Source: RPQJ01 sp963712815 (GTDB taxonomy: Bacteria; Pseudomonadota; Gammaproteobacteria; Steroidobacterales; Steroidobacteraceae). From it: a stretch of 64,000 nucleotides of DNA. Below the pieces are notes generated by a model that had not been told where the DNA came from, ran no database searches, and saw only the letters and a program-made list of their open reading frames with translations. The stretch's first letter is position 1; each line of letters opens with the position of its first letter. A program made the translations under genes and the position numbers. The stretch is taken from NCBI GenBank assembly GCA_963712815.1, contig CAVQJL010000010.1, forward strand, positions 1 through 64,000. Reading direction: 5' to 3'. Below are positions 1-8,675 of the stretch, in pieces.

Positions 1-132
1 TGCATGGCGAGGCAGGCCTCGTCCGCACCACCTGTTTCGTCCGCGAGCGACGGCAGAACGGCATCACCATGCAGAGCAGAACGCCGACGGCGCGGAACGC
101 CTTCGAATCAGATTACTCACCGTCATGCCTTG

Positions 133-875
133 TCAGAACGAGAACGCGATGCCGGCGCCCGGCCCGTGCTGCACGAGGTCGTAGTTCTGGTAGTTGCGCC
201 CTTGCCGTCCTCGTAGTCGTAGGCGATGGCCCGGACATCGAGAAATCAGCTGACGCGGTCGACTGCCCTGGTAGGCGAACTGTTCAACGCATGCCACGTG
301 AGGTCGGAAGCGCACCCGAACCCGCCGATGCTCGCCGCGCAGCGCGGAAACGGACGCGGTCGCTCACCGGGCCTCCAGCGAGCCGATCAGCGGTCCACCC
401 AGTTCGGCGTCGCGGCTCGCGGCGGCACCTGCCTGCAGTAGCGGTACCCGCAGGTCCGCCGACAGATCGAAATACGCCAGCGAGAACAGCGCCTCGACAC
501 GGGCGGCGCGACGCGGCGGCCGGCGGTGGCGATGAACGTGACCTGGTCGATGTCGAGCCGACGCTCGCCGGCCTGCTGCGTACTCTGGCTCTGGCCGAGG
601 TTCATGTAGGTCACGTCGCCACCGGTACGATGAAAGATCGTTCTCGATCTGGTAGGCCGCCATGGCGCCGAACTTCAGGCTGTCGAAAAAGTTCGACATG
701 TTTGTGTCGATGTTGACCTGTAGGTCGCCGACCTGTGCGTCGCCTTCGATCATGGGAACGATGCCGTAGAGATACACGGTCTGCGCGAGTCGCGGACCCG
801 CTTTGCGCATGCGCCAGCGGCGAAACGCAGCCAGCAGGATCGCAGTCGACCAGGATGAAAGCGGTTCAGAGGCAT
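133..875 (-). pseudogene. Outer-membrane beta-barrel protein, reading frame broken
   Basis: No single frame spans this gene, but three frames join into one recognisable barrel protein. The start is ATG at 875, with a purine-rich AGGAAAGGAA stretch just upstream. A middle frame carries YLYGIVPMIEGDAQVG and NFFDSLKFGAMAAYQIE, the pattern of a family of about 250-residue barrels. A further frame has SLAYFDLSADLRV. The last frame ends HGPGAGIAFSF before the stop at 133, a typical barrel C-terminus with terminal Phe. The family role is unknown; location would be the outer membrane. At least three shifts are needed. Either the gene has decayed or the sequence is poor here. The first 132 bases of the window hold nothing I can support. 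Confidence 0.5.
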
Positions 876-924
876 CGTCGATTCCTTTCCTCGAGAGAGA
901 AACTAGCATCGGGGCGCCGCAGAA

Positions 925-957
925 CGCGCCCGGTTCCGATACGCGGAACCGGGCGCG
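925..957 (-). terminator. Hairpin terminator after the alkylsulfatase pair
   Basis: Perfect 13-bp inverted repeat (arms 925-937 and 945-957, 7-nt loop) lying 16 bp after the stop of the downstream alkylsulfatase and before the next gene on the same strand. The stem is very G+C-rich. There is no real U tract after it, so it may act as a weak intrinsic or Rho-assisted terminator. Confidence 0.55.
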
Positions 958-973
958 CGCAGCCTGCCGACCG

Positions 974-3055
974 TCAGCGGAAGTTGACCCGCCGAGATTG
1001 CGGAACGGATCCGGCAGCACGAACGGCCGTCCCGGCGGCACCGGCCGCTTCTCGGGGCGCCGAACCGGGGATGAACTCGAAGTCCGGCGTGAACGTGACC
1101 ATCAGGTCGCGCAGCTTGTAGATCGCCGTGCGGTCGCCGTCGAAACGCGCTTTGCCTTCCTGGGCCAGGCTGTCGAACGTGGCCACGCCCAGCATCACCC
1201 GGTTCAGATCGGCCCGGTTCAGCGTCAACGTGAGATCAGGCTTCGGCGACTGGAAGCCCTCGATGTTGGTCAACGTCGCGTTGCGCAGTTCCACGAGGTA
1301 CTTCTCGTCGATGTCCGGCAGCACCAGATTGATGGAGAGATCCATGCCCTCGGCCCGCTTCGGGTCCATGCTGATGCCGAGGAAGTCGAGCCAGAACCCG
1401 GTGGGCATCGAGCGGATCACGTCTGCGCTGCCTGTGTTCGGCGCCTCGCCGGTCGGCATGCCCGAACGCAACTCGTAGCTGCCCTGCAGGAATGTGTTAC
1501 GCAGGCTCGTGCTCTCCATCTGGTAGCCGAGCTGCTCGTAAGCGTCGGCGAGCAGGTCGCGCGCCGGCTGGTTCAGGGGCTCGGCGAACACCAGCTTGTT
1601 CAGGATCTCGACCGACTCGAGGTACTTGCCCTGCGCCTGCAGCTCGCGGCCCTTGGCCATGATCCTGTCGCTGCCGCCCATCATCTCGACGTACAGCGGC
1701 GCGGAGTCGCTCGGCGAGAGGGGGATCAGCGTCGCGGGATTGCCGTCCCAGTGGCCGAGGAAGCGGTTGATCACGCCGCGCGCGTTGTTCTTTTCGGAAC
1801 CATGGTAGCTGCGCGCCGCCCACTGCTGCTGCAGACTCTTCGGCAGCTCGTAAACGTTGTGGATCTCGTTGATGTTCACGCCCTGGTTGGCGTAGTGCAG
1901 CGCCTGGTTGTTGAGGTTCGCGTAGGCGTCGCGCTGCGTACGCAGCACCTCCTGGATGCGATCGTTGCCCCAGCGCGGCCAGCTGTGCGACGCGAACATC
2001 ACCTCGGCCTCCTGGCCGAATTTCCACAGCGCCTCGTTGATCACCTTGGACCAGTTGAGCGCGTTACGTACCGCCGCGCCACGCAGCGTGTACACGTTGT
2101 GGATCGTCCCGGTGACGACCTCGGCAGCCCAGAACGCCTTGAACTGCGGGAAATACGTGTTCATCTCGACCGGCGCCTCGGTGTCCGCGGCGTTCTGGAA
2201 CACCATCTTCACGCCGTCGAGCGTGATCTCCTCGAGGTCCTTGGTGATGAGGCGATTCGGCGCGATCAAGCCGACCGCGCCGCGCGCCACGTTCTTGCCG
2301 ATCGACTGGTCGACGTGGCCGAAGGGATTGCGCTCGAGCAGCGTGGCGTACTGCACCTGGCTGCGCCGCGACATCACGTTGCCGGCGAACACGTTCTCGG
2401 CAATCGCCTTCTCCATGAAACCCTCGGGCGCGATCAGCATCACCTTGCCGCTGACCACGTCCGCCTCGTCCACGACGCCGCGCACGCCGGCCCAGTGGTC
2501 CACGTGCGAATGGGAATACACGACACCGACCACCGGTCGCTTGCCCAGCTTCTCGTTGATCAACTGCAGCGCGGCCCGAGCCGTCTCGGCTGCGGTCAGC
2601 GGGTCGAACACGATCCAGCCCGTGTCGCCCTTGATGAAGCTGATGTTGGCGAGGTCGAAGCCGCGCACCTGGTAGATGCGCCCCGGGACCACTTCGAAGA
2701 GGCCCCAGTTCATGTTGAGCACGGCCTGGCGCTGCAGCGACGGATGGATGCTCGGGAAGTCCGCTCCCGAGAGCAGCCACTGGTAACTCTCCATGTCCCA
2801 GGCGACGTGGCCCGCGTCGGCCATGATCTGCTTGTAGGGCGGCGCGGCGATGAAGCCCTTCTTCGCCTCGTCGAAGTCGCGCTTGTCGGCGAACGGCAAC
2901 TCCGCCTTGAGGCCGTTGCGCAGCTCGAGGGTGAAGGTGGAGGGCTGCTTGCCCTTCGGGTGGAAGTGGTCCGGGACGTCGGCGGCATGCGTAGCGCCGG
3001 CGGCGAGAGTGAGGGAAAAGGCGAGCGTCAGGCTCAGCGCGCGTGTGGGGTTCAT
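974..3055 (-). CDS. SdsA-type alkylsulfatase (second gene of a tandem pair)
   Basis: Predicted periplasmic alkylsulfatase of the metallo-beta-lactamase fold, which hydrolyses linear alkyl sulfates (SDS type) to alcohol and sulfate. The start at 3055 is chosen because GGAGG lies 6 nt upstream and a signal peptide (ALSLTLAFSLTLAAGATHA) follows; an ATG 33 bp upstream lacks these. The 693 residues are normal for the family. The zinc site HSHVDH is at about residues 182-187. An Alkyl_sulf_dimr-like helical region follows near GGSDRIMAKGRELQAQGKY, then a C-terminal SCP2-like domain. It lies 42 bp downstream of a close paralogue, so the two are probably cotranscribed. The metal motif has Val where the paralogue and most relatives have Gly (HSHGDH). 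Confidence 0.93.
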   Translation of the reverse strand: MNPTRALSLTLAFSLTLAAGATHAADVPDHFHPKGKQPSTFTLELRNGLKAELPFADKRDFDEAKKGFIAAPPYKQIMADAGHVAWDMESYQWLLSGADFPSIHPSLQRQAVLNMNWGLFEVVPGRIYQVRGFDLANISFIKGDTGWIVFDPLTAAETARAALQLINEKLGKRPVVGVVYSHSHVDHWAGVRGVVDEADVVSGKVMLIAPEGFMEKAIAENVFAGNVMSRRSQVQYATLLERNPFGHVDQSIGKNVARGAVGLIAPNRLITKDLEEITLDGVKMVFQNAADTEAPVEMNTYFPQFKAFWAAEVVTGTIHNVYTLRGAAVRNALNWSKVINEALWKFGQEAEVMFASHSWPRWGNDRIQEVLRTQRDAYANLNNQALHYANQGVNINEIHNVYELPKSLQQQWAARSYHGSEKNNARGVINRFLGHWDGNPATLIPLSPSDSAPLYVEMMGGSDRIMAKGRELQAQGKYLESVEILNKLVFAEPLNQPARDLLADAYEQLGYQMESTSLRNTFLQGSYELRSGMPTGEAPNTGSADVIRSMPTGFWLDFLGISMDPKRAEGMDLSINLVLPDIDEKYLVELRNATLTNIEGFQSPKPDLTLTLNRADLNRVMLGVATFDSLAQEGKARFDGDRTAIYKLRDLMVTFTPDFEFIPGSAPREAAGAAGTAVRAAGSVPQSRRVNFR

Positions 3056-3097
3056 GTGACCTCCAGGAGTTCCGTTGTTTCCATTCAAGCCGAATAA

Positions 3098-5203
3098 TCA
3101 GTCGGTCTGGATCAGGCCGCTGGCCGGCAGCGCAAACGACCGTCCGGGCGGCACCTGGCGCTCGGTGGGCGCGGTGCCCGGCAGGATCTCGAAGTCGGGC
3201 GTGAAGCCGACCATCAGGTCGCGCAGCTTGTGGATGACCGTGCGGTCACCTTCGAAGCGGGCCTTGCCTTCGTCTGCCAGCTGATCGAAGGTCGCCACGC
3301 CCATCATCACCCGGTTCAGGTCAGCGCGGTTCACGGTGACCGTGAGATCCGGCTTCGGCACCAGGAAACCCTTGATGTTGGTCAGTGTCGCGTTCTCGAG
3401 CTCGATCCCGTACTGCTCGCCGTTGTCCGGCGTGATGAGGTTGGCCGTGTAGCGCAGGCCCGCGGCTTTCTTCGGGTCCATGCTGATGCCGAGGAAGTCG
3501 AGCCACTGCTCGGTGCTCATCGCCCGGACGACGTCGGGACCGGTCGAGCGTGGCGGCACACCGCTCGGCATCCCGTTGCGCAGCTCGAACGCGCCCTGCA
3601 GGAACGTATTGCGCACACTGGTGCTCTCGGCCTGGTAGCCGAGCTGCTCGTAGGCGTCGGCCAGCAGCCGGCGCGCGGGCAGGTTCGTGGGCTCGGCGAA
3701 CACGAGGCGGTTCAGGATCTCGCTGGCATGCAGGTACTTGCCCTGCCCGATCAGCTCCTTGCCCTTGGCAAGGATCCTGTCCGAGCCGCCCATCATCTCG
3801 ACATAGAGCGGTGCCGAGTCCTGCGGCGACAGCGGGATCAGGTTGACCGGGTTGCCGTCGAAGTGGCCGATGAAGCGGTTCACGACGCCACGCACGTTAT
3901 TCTGCACGTCGCCGTGGTAGCTGCGGGCCACCCAACTCTGCTGCAGGCTCTCGGGCACCTGGTAGACGTTGTGGATCTCGTTGATCGTCACGCCCTGGTT
4001 CACGTAGTGCAAGGTCTGGTTGTTGAGGTTGGCGTAGGCGTCGCGCTGCGTGCGCAGCACTTCCCGGATGCGGTCGTTGCCCCAGCGCGGCCAGCTGTGC
4101 GAGGCGAACATCACCTCGGCCTCGCCGCCGAACTTGTAGAGCGTCTCGTTGATCTCCTTGGACCAGTTGAGCGCGTTGCGCACCGCGGCGCCGCGCAACG
4201 TGTAGATGTTGTGGATCGTGCCGACGACGAGTTCCGATGCCCACAGCGCCTTGAACTGCGGGAACCAGGTGTTCATCTCGACCGGCGCCTCGGTGTCCGA
4301 GACGTCCTGGAACACCATCTTCACGCCGTCGAGCGTGATCTCCTCGATGTTCTTGCCGATCACGCGATTCGGCGGGATCAGGCCTGAGTTGCCGGCGGCG
4401 ATGTTCTTGCCGATGGCCTGATCGACATGCCCGTGGGGATTGCGCTGCAGCAGCACGGCATACTGCCAGTGCAGACGGCGGTTCATCGCGGTGCCCGCAA
4501 AGACGTTCTCGGAGATCGCCGCGTCCATGAAGCCCTCGGGCGCGATGACCATGACCTTGCCGCTCACGACGTCGGCCTCGTCCACGACGCCGCGCGCGCC
4601 TCCGAAGTGATCTCCGTGCGAGTGCGAGTAGACGACACCGACCACCGGACGCTTGCCCAGCTTCTCGTTGATCAGCTCGAGCGCGGCCCGCGCCGTCTCC
4701 TTCGCGGTCAGCGGATCGAAGACGATCCAGCCGGTGTCGCCCTTGATGAAGCTGATGTTGGCGAGGTCGAAGCCGCGCACCTGGTAGATGCGGCCGGGCA
4801 CCACTTCGAAGAGGCCCCAGTTCATGTTGAGCACGGCCTGGCGCTGCAGCGAGGGGTGGATGCTCGCGAAGTCCTGGCCCGAGAGCAGCCACTGGTAGCT
4901 GCCCATGTCCCAGGCGACGTGGCCCGCGTCGGCCATGATCTGCTTGTACGGCGGCTCGGCGATGAAGCCCTTCTTCGCCTCGTCGAAGTCACGCTTGTCC
5001 GCGAAGGGCAGCTCGGCCTTCAGGCGGTCGCGGATCTCGAGCGAGAAGGTCGAGGGCGGCTTGCCCTGCGGGTCAAAGTGCTCGACCGACGTCGTGCTCG
5101 CCCCGCCCGTCCCGCCGGACGGCGCGGCCGCGAGGGCGTCCACTGCCAGGACCGTGGACGTGCAGAACACGACCGCCAGGACTTCCCACCGCTGTATGCC
5201 CAT
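3098..5203 (-). CDS. SdsA-type alkylsulfatase (first gene of a tandem pair)
   Basis: 701-residue exported alkylsulfatase closely related to the next gene downstream, so the two arose by tandem duplication. It begins with a signal peptide (VLAVVFCTSTVLAVDALA). The canonical zinc motif HSHGDH sits near residues 194-199. The dimerisation region (GGSDRILAKGKELIGQGKY) and SCP2-like C-terminal domain follow. GAGGG lies about 8 nt before the ATG at 5203. It faces a divergent LysR gene across 171 bp that contain two LysR-type boxes, so sulfate-ester-dependent induction by that regulator is likely. Expected role: release of sulfate and alcohol from alkyl sulfates outside the cytoplasm, feeding carbon and sulfur metabolism. 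The exact substrate cannot be read from sequence. Confidence 0.94.
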   Translation of the reverse strand: MGIQRWEVLAVVFCTSTVLAVDALAAAPSGGTGGASTTSVEHFDPQGKPPSTFSLEIRDRLKAELPFADKRDFDEAKKGFIAEPPYKQIMADAGHVAWDMGSYQWLLSGQDFASIHPSLQRQAVLNMNWGLFEVVPGRIYQVRGFDLANISFIKGDTGWIVFDPLTAKETARAALELINEKLGKRPVVGVVYSHSHGDHFGGARGVVDEADVVSGKVMVIAPEGFMDAAISENVFAGTAMNRRLHWQYAVLLQRNPHGHVDQAIGKNIAAGNSGLIPPNRVIGKNIEEITLDGVKMVFQDVSDTEAPVEMNTWFPQFKALWASELVVGTIHNIYTLRGAAVRNALNWSKEINETLYKFGGEAEVMFASHSWPRWGNDRIREVLRTQRDAYANLNNQTLHYVNQGVTINEIHNVYQVPESLQQSWVARSYHGDVQNNVRGVVNRFIGHFDGNPVNLIPLSPQDSAPLYVEMMGGSDRILAKGKELIGQGKYLHASEILNRLVFAEPTNLPARRLLADAYEQLGYQAESTSVRNTFLQGAFELRNGMPSGVPPRSTGPDVVRAMSTEQWLDFLGISMDPKKAAGLRYTANLITPDNGEQYGIELENATLTNIKGFLVPKPDLTVTVNRADLNRVMMGVATFDQLADEGKARFEGDRTVIHKLRDLMVGFTPDFEILPGTAPTERQVPPGRSFALPASGLIQTD

Positions 5204-5298
5204 GCCATTGCCCTCGCTTGCTGTTCCAACATGGCCGGGTGAAGGCGCCCCTTGCCGCCCTGGCCAACCAAGGCGGAAGTTTCGTGGCGACTGGTCAA

Positions 5299-5344
5299 TG
5301 CGTCCAATGCAGGTAGACTACGAGGTCCATGCGTCCAGCGCATG
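5299..5344 (+). promoter_or_regulatory. Two LysR-type T-N11-A operator boxes
   Basis: In the divergent intergenic region, CATGCG-N5-CGCATG (5328-5344) is a perfect inverted repeat containing T5330-N11-A5342. Upstream, TGC-N7-GCA (5299-5311) is a second T-N11-A site. Both share ATGCGTCCA (5298 and 5329), so they repeat at 31 bp, close to three helical turns. This arrangement fits the paired sites bound by LysR tetramers. The boxes lie 31-76 bp before the LysR start, as expected for autoregulation and divergent activation. Confidence 0.6.
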
Positions 5345-5374
5345 ACCCGAAACTGCTGACGACCCCTCGACGGC

Positions 5375-6403
5375 ATGCCCACCGAACTTCGACAGTTGCG
5401 TCATGTCATCGCCGTTGCCGATCACGGCAACTTCGCCCGCGCGGCAGAGGCCTTGCGCATGAGCCAGCCGGCCCTGTCGCGCAGCGTTCAGGCCGTCGAG
5501 CGCGAGCTGGGTGGTCTCCTGTTCCAGCGCACACCGAGCGGTGCCGAGCCAACCGACCTCGGCCACCTGTTCGTGCTGCGAGCCCGCCAGATCGTGCAGA
5601 TGAGCGACGACCTCGGCGCCGAACTGGCAAACGACCGCTCGCTGCAGTCCGGTCACATCGCAATCGGTGGTGGTCCCTGGCCGGGACAGTGCAGCTTGAC
5701 CCTGGCGCTGACGCGCTTCGTCGCCGCCTATCCGCTGGTGACGGCGCACGTGTCGATCCGCGACTGGGACGAACTGCTACGTCGCCTGCGCAGCCGTGAG
5801 CTCGACCTGTTCGTCGGCGAGACCAGCACGATAGAACGCCAGGGCGATCTCGTGATCGAGGCGCTGAAGCCACATCCGTTGTTTCTCGTGGCGCGCTCCG
5901 GGCATCCGCTGGCAGGCCGTGGCGACCTCGCGGTCAGCGAAATGTTCGACTACCCGCTCGCCGCCATGAGCCGGCTACCGCCGCGCATCCTTGAGCCATT
6001 CCGTGCGGCCCAGCGACATTCAGGCAAAACGGTGGCAACGGCGCGCAACTTCCCGGCCATCGAGTGCGGCACGCTCGCGGTCCTCAAGCATCTTGTGCTC
6101 GGGACCGATGTGATCATGGCCGCGATGCTCCCGACGATTCGCGTGGAGTTCGAGAGCGGCCAGTTGACGCTGCTCGGTTCGGCACCGTGGCTGACGACCC
6201 GCTACGGCATCGTGACGCTCAGGAACAACCCTTTGAGCGCGGCAGCGGCCCGGTTCCGCGAATTCATCCACGACGCCGAACGCGAGATCGAGCAGGAAGA
6301 AGCAGCGCTGCTCGCCCGCTGGCAGCCCGGTACCGGCGACTTGCAGTCGCGACCCGCTCGCAGTCCACGCCGCCCGGCCGGCAGCACGGGCCAGCGCAAA
6401 TAG
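5375..6403 (+). CDS. LysR-family transcriptional regulator
   Basis: 342-residue regulator with an N-terminal winged helix-turn-helix (LRHVIAVADHGNFARAAEAL then MSQPALSRSVQAVERELG, residues about 6-60) and a periplasmic-binding-protein-like effector domain (about 90-300). The C-terminal 35 residues are a basic, Arg/Pro-rich tail not usual in the family. It is transcribed divergently from the alkylsulfatase pair, with two T-N11-A boxes between, so it is the likely regulator of those genes. The inducer is unknown; an alkyl sulfate, the alcohol product or sulfate status are plausible. Confidence 0.92.
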   Translation: MPTELRQLRHVIAVADHGNFARAAEALRMSQPALSRSVQAVERELGGLLFQRTPSGAEPTDLGHLFVLRARQIVQMSDDLGAELANDRSLQSGHIAIGGGPWPGQCSLTLALTRFVAAYPLVTAHVSIRDWDELLRRLRSRELDLFVGETSTIERQGDLVIEALKPHPLFLVARSGHPLAGRGDLAVSEMFDYPLAAMSRLPPRILEPFRAAQRHSGKTVATARNFPAIECGTLAVLKHLVLGTDVIMAAMLPTIRVEFESGQLTLLGSAPWLTTRYGIVTLRNNPLSAAAARFREFIHDAEREIEQEEAALLARWQPGTGDLQSRPARSPRRPAGSTGQRK

Positions 6404-6404
6404 A

Positions 6405-6443
6405 CGCAGCCGCATCGCGGGCCGCGGCCGATGTGCGACTGCG
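6405..6443 (+). terminator. Imperfect hairpin after the LysR gene
   Basis: The arms CGCAGCCGCATCG (6405-6417) and CGATGTGCGACTGCG (6429-6443) are imperfectly complementary around a G+C-rich loop, starting one base after the LysR stop. A short T-containing stretch follows. It may end the LysR transcript before the SYLF gene. Confidence 0.4.
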
Positions 6444-6490
6444 GATTCTGTTAGCATTTCGACATATTCCCACGAGCCCTACGAGCCCCG

Positions 6491-7309
6491 ATGCATCGAC
6501 TCACCGCCCTCGCGATTTCGCTCCTGATCCTCGCCGTCGCCAGCCCCGCGGCGATGGCGGACTCCAAGACCGACCAGCGCCTCGAAGACTCGCGCGCAGT
6601 GTTCGAGTCGTTCACCTTCCTAACTGAGCAGTCGATCCCCACGTGGCTGCTGGAGCGGTCGTACGGAATCGTCGTCCTGCCGAGGGTCATCAAGGGTGCG
6701 CTCATCCTCGGCGGGCGCGGCGGACGCGGTGTGATGGCGGTGCGAAACCCAGACGGCTCGTGGAGCAATCCGGTGTTCGTGACGCTCGGCGGAGCCAACA
6801 TCGGCTTCCAGTGGGGCGTGCAATCCACCGAGCTGGTGCTGGTGCTCATGTCCCAGCGCAGCGTCGAGGGCATCGCGGGCGGCAAAGTCACGCTTGGGGC
6901 GGACGCGAGCGTCGCGGCCGGCCCGGTCGGCCGCTCGGCCGCGGCCGCCACCGACACGACGTTCAAGGCGCAGGTGCTGTCCTACGCGCGCAACGAAGGC
7001 ATCTTCATTGGAGTCTCGCTCGACGGCAGCATCATCTCGGTGGACGACGGCTGGAACGCCCTCGCCTACGGCGTACCCGACGTCCTGCCCTCGCAGATCC
7101 TCGGCGGCAAGATCGCGGCGCCGCCGGCAGCACAGGCGTTCACGGCGCTGCTGAACAAGGCGACCAGTGGCGCCGTTGCTGCGCCGCCGGCGGGCGAGCC
7201 GGCCGCTGCACCGCCGGCGCCCGCCGACGCGATGCCCACGAAGCCGGAGGACGCCGCGAAGACTTTCCCGATGGAAGATCCCGAGCCGGGCGCGCCGCCG
7301 CCGCCCTGA
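6491..7309 (+). CDS. SYLF-domain (Ysc84-like) lipid-binding protein
   Basis: 272-residue exported protein. A signal peptide ends near PAAMA-DS (about residue 23). The Ysc84/SYLF core runs from about 40 to 200: YGIVVLPRVIKGALILGGRGG, the GGANIGFQWG turn, and VGRSAAAATDTTFKAQVLSY. In characterised members this fold binds phosphoinositides or other acidic lipids; the bacterial role is not established. The last 70 residues are a Pro/Ala-rich low-complexity tail. It stands alone, with convergent marC downstream. An AT-richer stretch before the start (around 6450-6475) probably holds its promoter. Confidence 0.88.
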   Translation: MHRLTALAISLLILAVASPAAMADSKTDQRLEDSRAVFESFTFLTEQSIPTWLLERSYGIVVLPRVIKGALILGGRGGRGVMAVRNPDGSWSNPVFVTLGGANIGFQWGVQSTELVLVLMSQRSVEGIAGGKVTLGADASVAAGPVGRSAAAATDTTFKAQVLSYARNEGIFIGVSLDGSIISVDDGWNALAYGVPDVLPSQILGGKIAAPPAAQAFTALLNKATSGAVAAPPAGEPAAAPPAPADAMPTKPEDAAKTFPMEDPEPGAPPPP

Positions 7310-7313
7310 CACT

Positions 7314-7342
7314 GCGCCGAATGGCGCGCCGCGCGTCGGCGC
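7314..7342. terminator. Possible bidirectional terminator between convergent genes
   Basis: Seven-base arms GCGCCGA (7314-7320) and TCGGCGC (7336-7342) with a G+C-rich loop fill the 34-bp gap between two convergent stops. There is no T tract. The assignment rests mainly on position. Confidence 0.35.
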
Positions 7343-7343
7343 T

Positions 7344-8039
7344 TCAGGGATTGCCTTGTCGCAAGGCCTCCGCCAGCCCCGACCACGCCTGCGGATCCAT
7401 CGCCAGGGTCGCGAGCCCGTTGATGATGAACTGCACTCCGATGCAGATCATGAGGAAGCCCATCAGACGCGTCAGCGCCACCATCCCCGTGACTCCGAGC
7501 AGCCGGTTGAGGCGTTCTGCCCCGCGCAGCACCCCCCAGCAGGTCAGCGCCACGATCAGGATGCCGGTCGCCACTCCGGCGAAGTCGAGCACGCGCTCCC
7601 AGCCCGGCCGCGTGCTCGCCTGCGACGAGAGGCTCATGACGACCGCAAACGTGCCCGGGCCGCTCAGTCCGGGCATGGCGAGCGGCGTGAAGGCGACGTC
7701 GTCCTTCACCTCGCGCCGGCCCACGTCGCTCGCGGGCGTGGGCGCGTTCGGGAACAGCATCCTGAAGCCGAGGAAGGCGACGATCATGCCGCCCGCGATG
7801 CGCATCCCCGGGATCGAGATGCCGAAGAAGTTCATGATCACGCCGCCCGCGATCAGGAAGCTCACCATCAGCACGAAGGTGTAGATGCAGGCGCGGCGGA
7901 CCTGCCGCTGTCGCTCCTCCACCGACAGGTGCGAGGTGACCGTCATCACCAGGGGAACCGCACCGAGCGGATTGACGATGGGCAGGATCGCGAAGACGGC
8001 CGCGGCCATGTAGCCGACGTACGAAGTGAGCCAGTTCAT
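7344..8039 (-). CDS. MarC-family integral membrane protein
   Basis: 231-residue inner-membrane protein with six predicted hydrophobic helices. Family-typical segments are FAILPIVNPLGAVPLVMTVT near residue 17, the IAGGMIVAFLGFRML segment, and a C-terminal MICIGVQFIINGL helix. MarC (UPF0056) proteins have no settled function; early links to multiple antibiotic resistance were not confirmed. The start codon lies 33 bp from the divergent methyltransferase-like gene, so the promoters must overlap or be very compact. Confidence 0.92.
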   Translation of the reverse strand: MNWLTSYVGYMAAAVFAILPIVNPLGAVPLVMTVTSHLSVEERQRQVRRACIYTFVLMVSFLIAGGVIMNFFGISIPGMRIAGGMIVAFLGFRMLFPNAPTPASDVGRREVKDDVAFTPLAMPGLSGPGTFAVVMSLSSQASTRPGWERVLDFAGVATGILIVALTCWGVLRGAERLNRLLGVTGMVALTRLMGFLMICIGVQFIINGLATLAMDPQAWSGLAEALRQGNP

Positions 8040-8072
8040 GTGCGCACTCTAGCCGGCGGCTAGAATCCGCGC

Positions 8073-8675
8073 ATGTCGAGTTCGCCCAGCACTCCGCGCC
8101 TGCGCATCACCATCGCGCTGCTCGCCGTCGTGCTCGCGCTGGTGGCGGTGTCGGAGCGCGGCTGGGCCACGGGCCTCGCAGGCGATGCGATCGAACTCGC
8201 CGGGCTCGCCTGCATCGCCTGCGCTGCGCTCGGCCGCGTGTGGGCTTCGGTCTTCATCGCGGGCTTCAAGGACGAGACGCTGGTGCGAGGCGGGCCTTAC
8301 TCGGCTCTGCGGCACCCGCTGTACCTGCTGTCGCTGCTCGCGGCGCTCGGCATCGGCCTCGCGACCCGCAGCCTCGTGATGACCGTAGCGCTGGTCGCGA
8401 CGCTCGGCTCGATCCACGCGGCGGCGGCACGGTGCGAGGATGTCGCGCTCCACGCCCGGCACGGCGCCTCCTTCGAGGACTATCGCCGCTCGGTGCGTTC
8501 GTTCTGGCCGCGCTGGTCGACGTACGAGGTCCCGGAACGCCTCGAGGTACGTCCACGCGTCCTTTGGAAGGCGTTTCTCGACGCGGGCTCCTTGCTCGGC
8601 TACTACGCCCTGCTCATGCTCGCCGACGCGCTGCAGCGCGCTGGCGTGACGCCCACCTGGTTCGCCTTGCCATGA
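8073..8675 (+). CDS. Isoprenylcysteine carboxyl methyltransferase-like membrane protein
   Basis: 200-residue membrane protein with about five hydrophobic segments. The family signature is the GPYSALRHPLYL motif near residue 74, with a second conserved region HGASFEDYRRSVRSFWP near 129, as in ICMT/PEMT-type enzymes that transfer a methyl group from SAM at the membrane. Bacterial members act on varied small or lipid substrates, and this one's substrate is unknown. Its TGA overlaps the ATG of the next gene, so it is translationally coupled to the small kinase-like protein. Confidence 0.82.
   Translation: MSSSPSTPRLRITIALLAVVLALVAVSERGWATGLAGDAIELAGLACIACAALGRVWASVFIAGFKDETLVRGGPYSALRHPLYLLSLLAALGIGLATRSLVMTVALVATLGSIHAAAARCEDVALHARHGASFEDYRRSVRSFWPRWSTYEVPERLEVRPRVLWKAFLDAGSLLGYYALLMLADALQRAGVTPTWFALP

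Noticed and set aside
803..3097. 764-codon open frame on the plus strand
   Set aside because: It is an antisense shadow of the alkylsulfatase gene. Its composition (HDHRDL-rich) is typical of the complement of high-G+C coding DNA, and it lacks family motifs.
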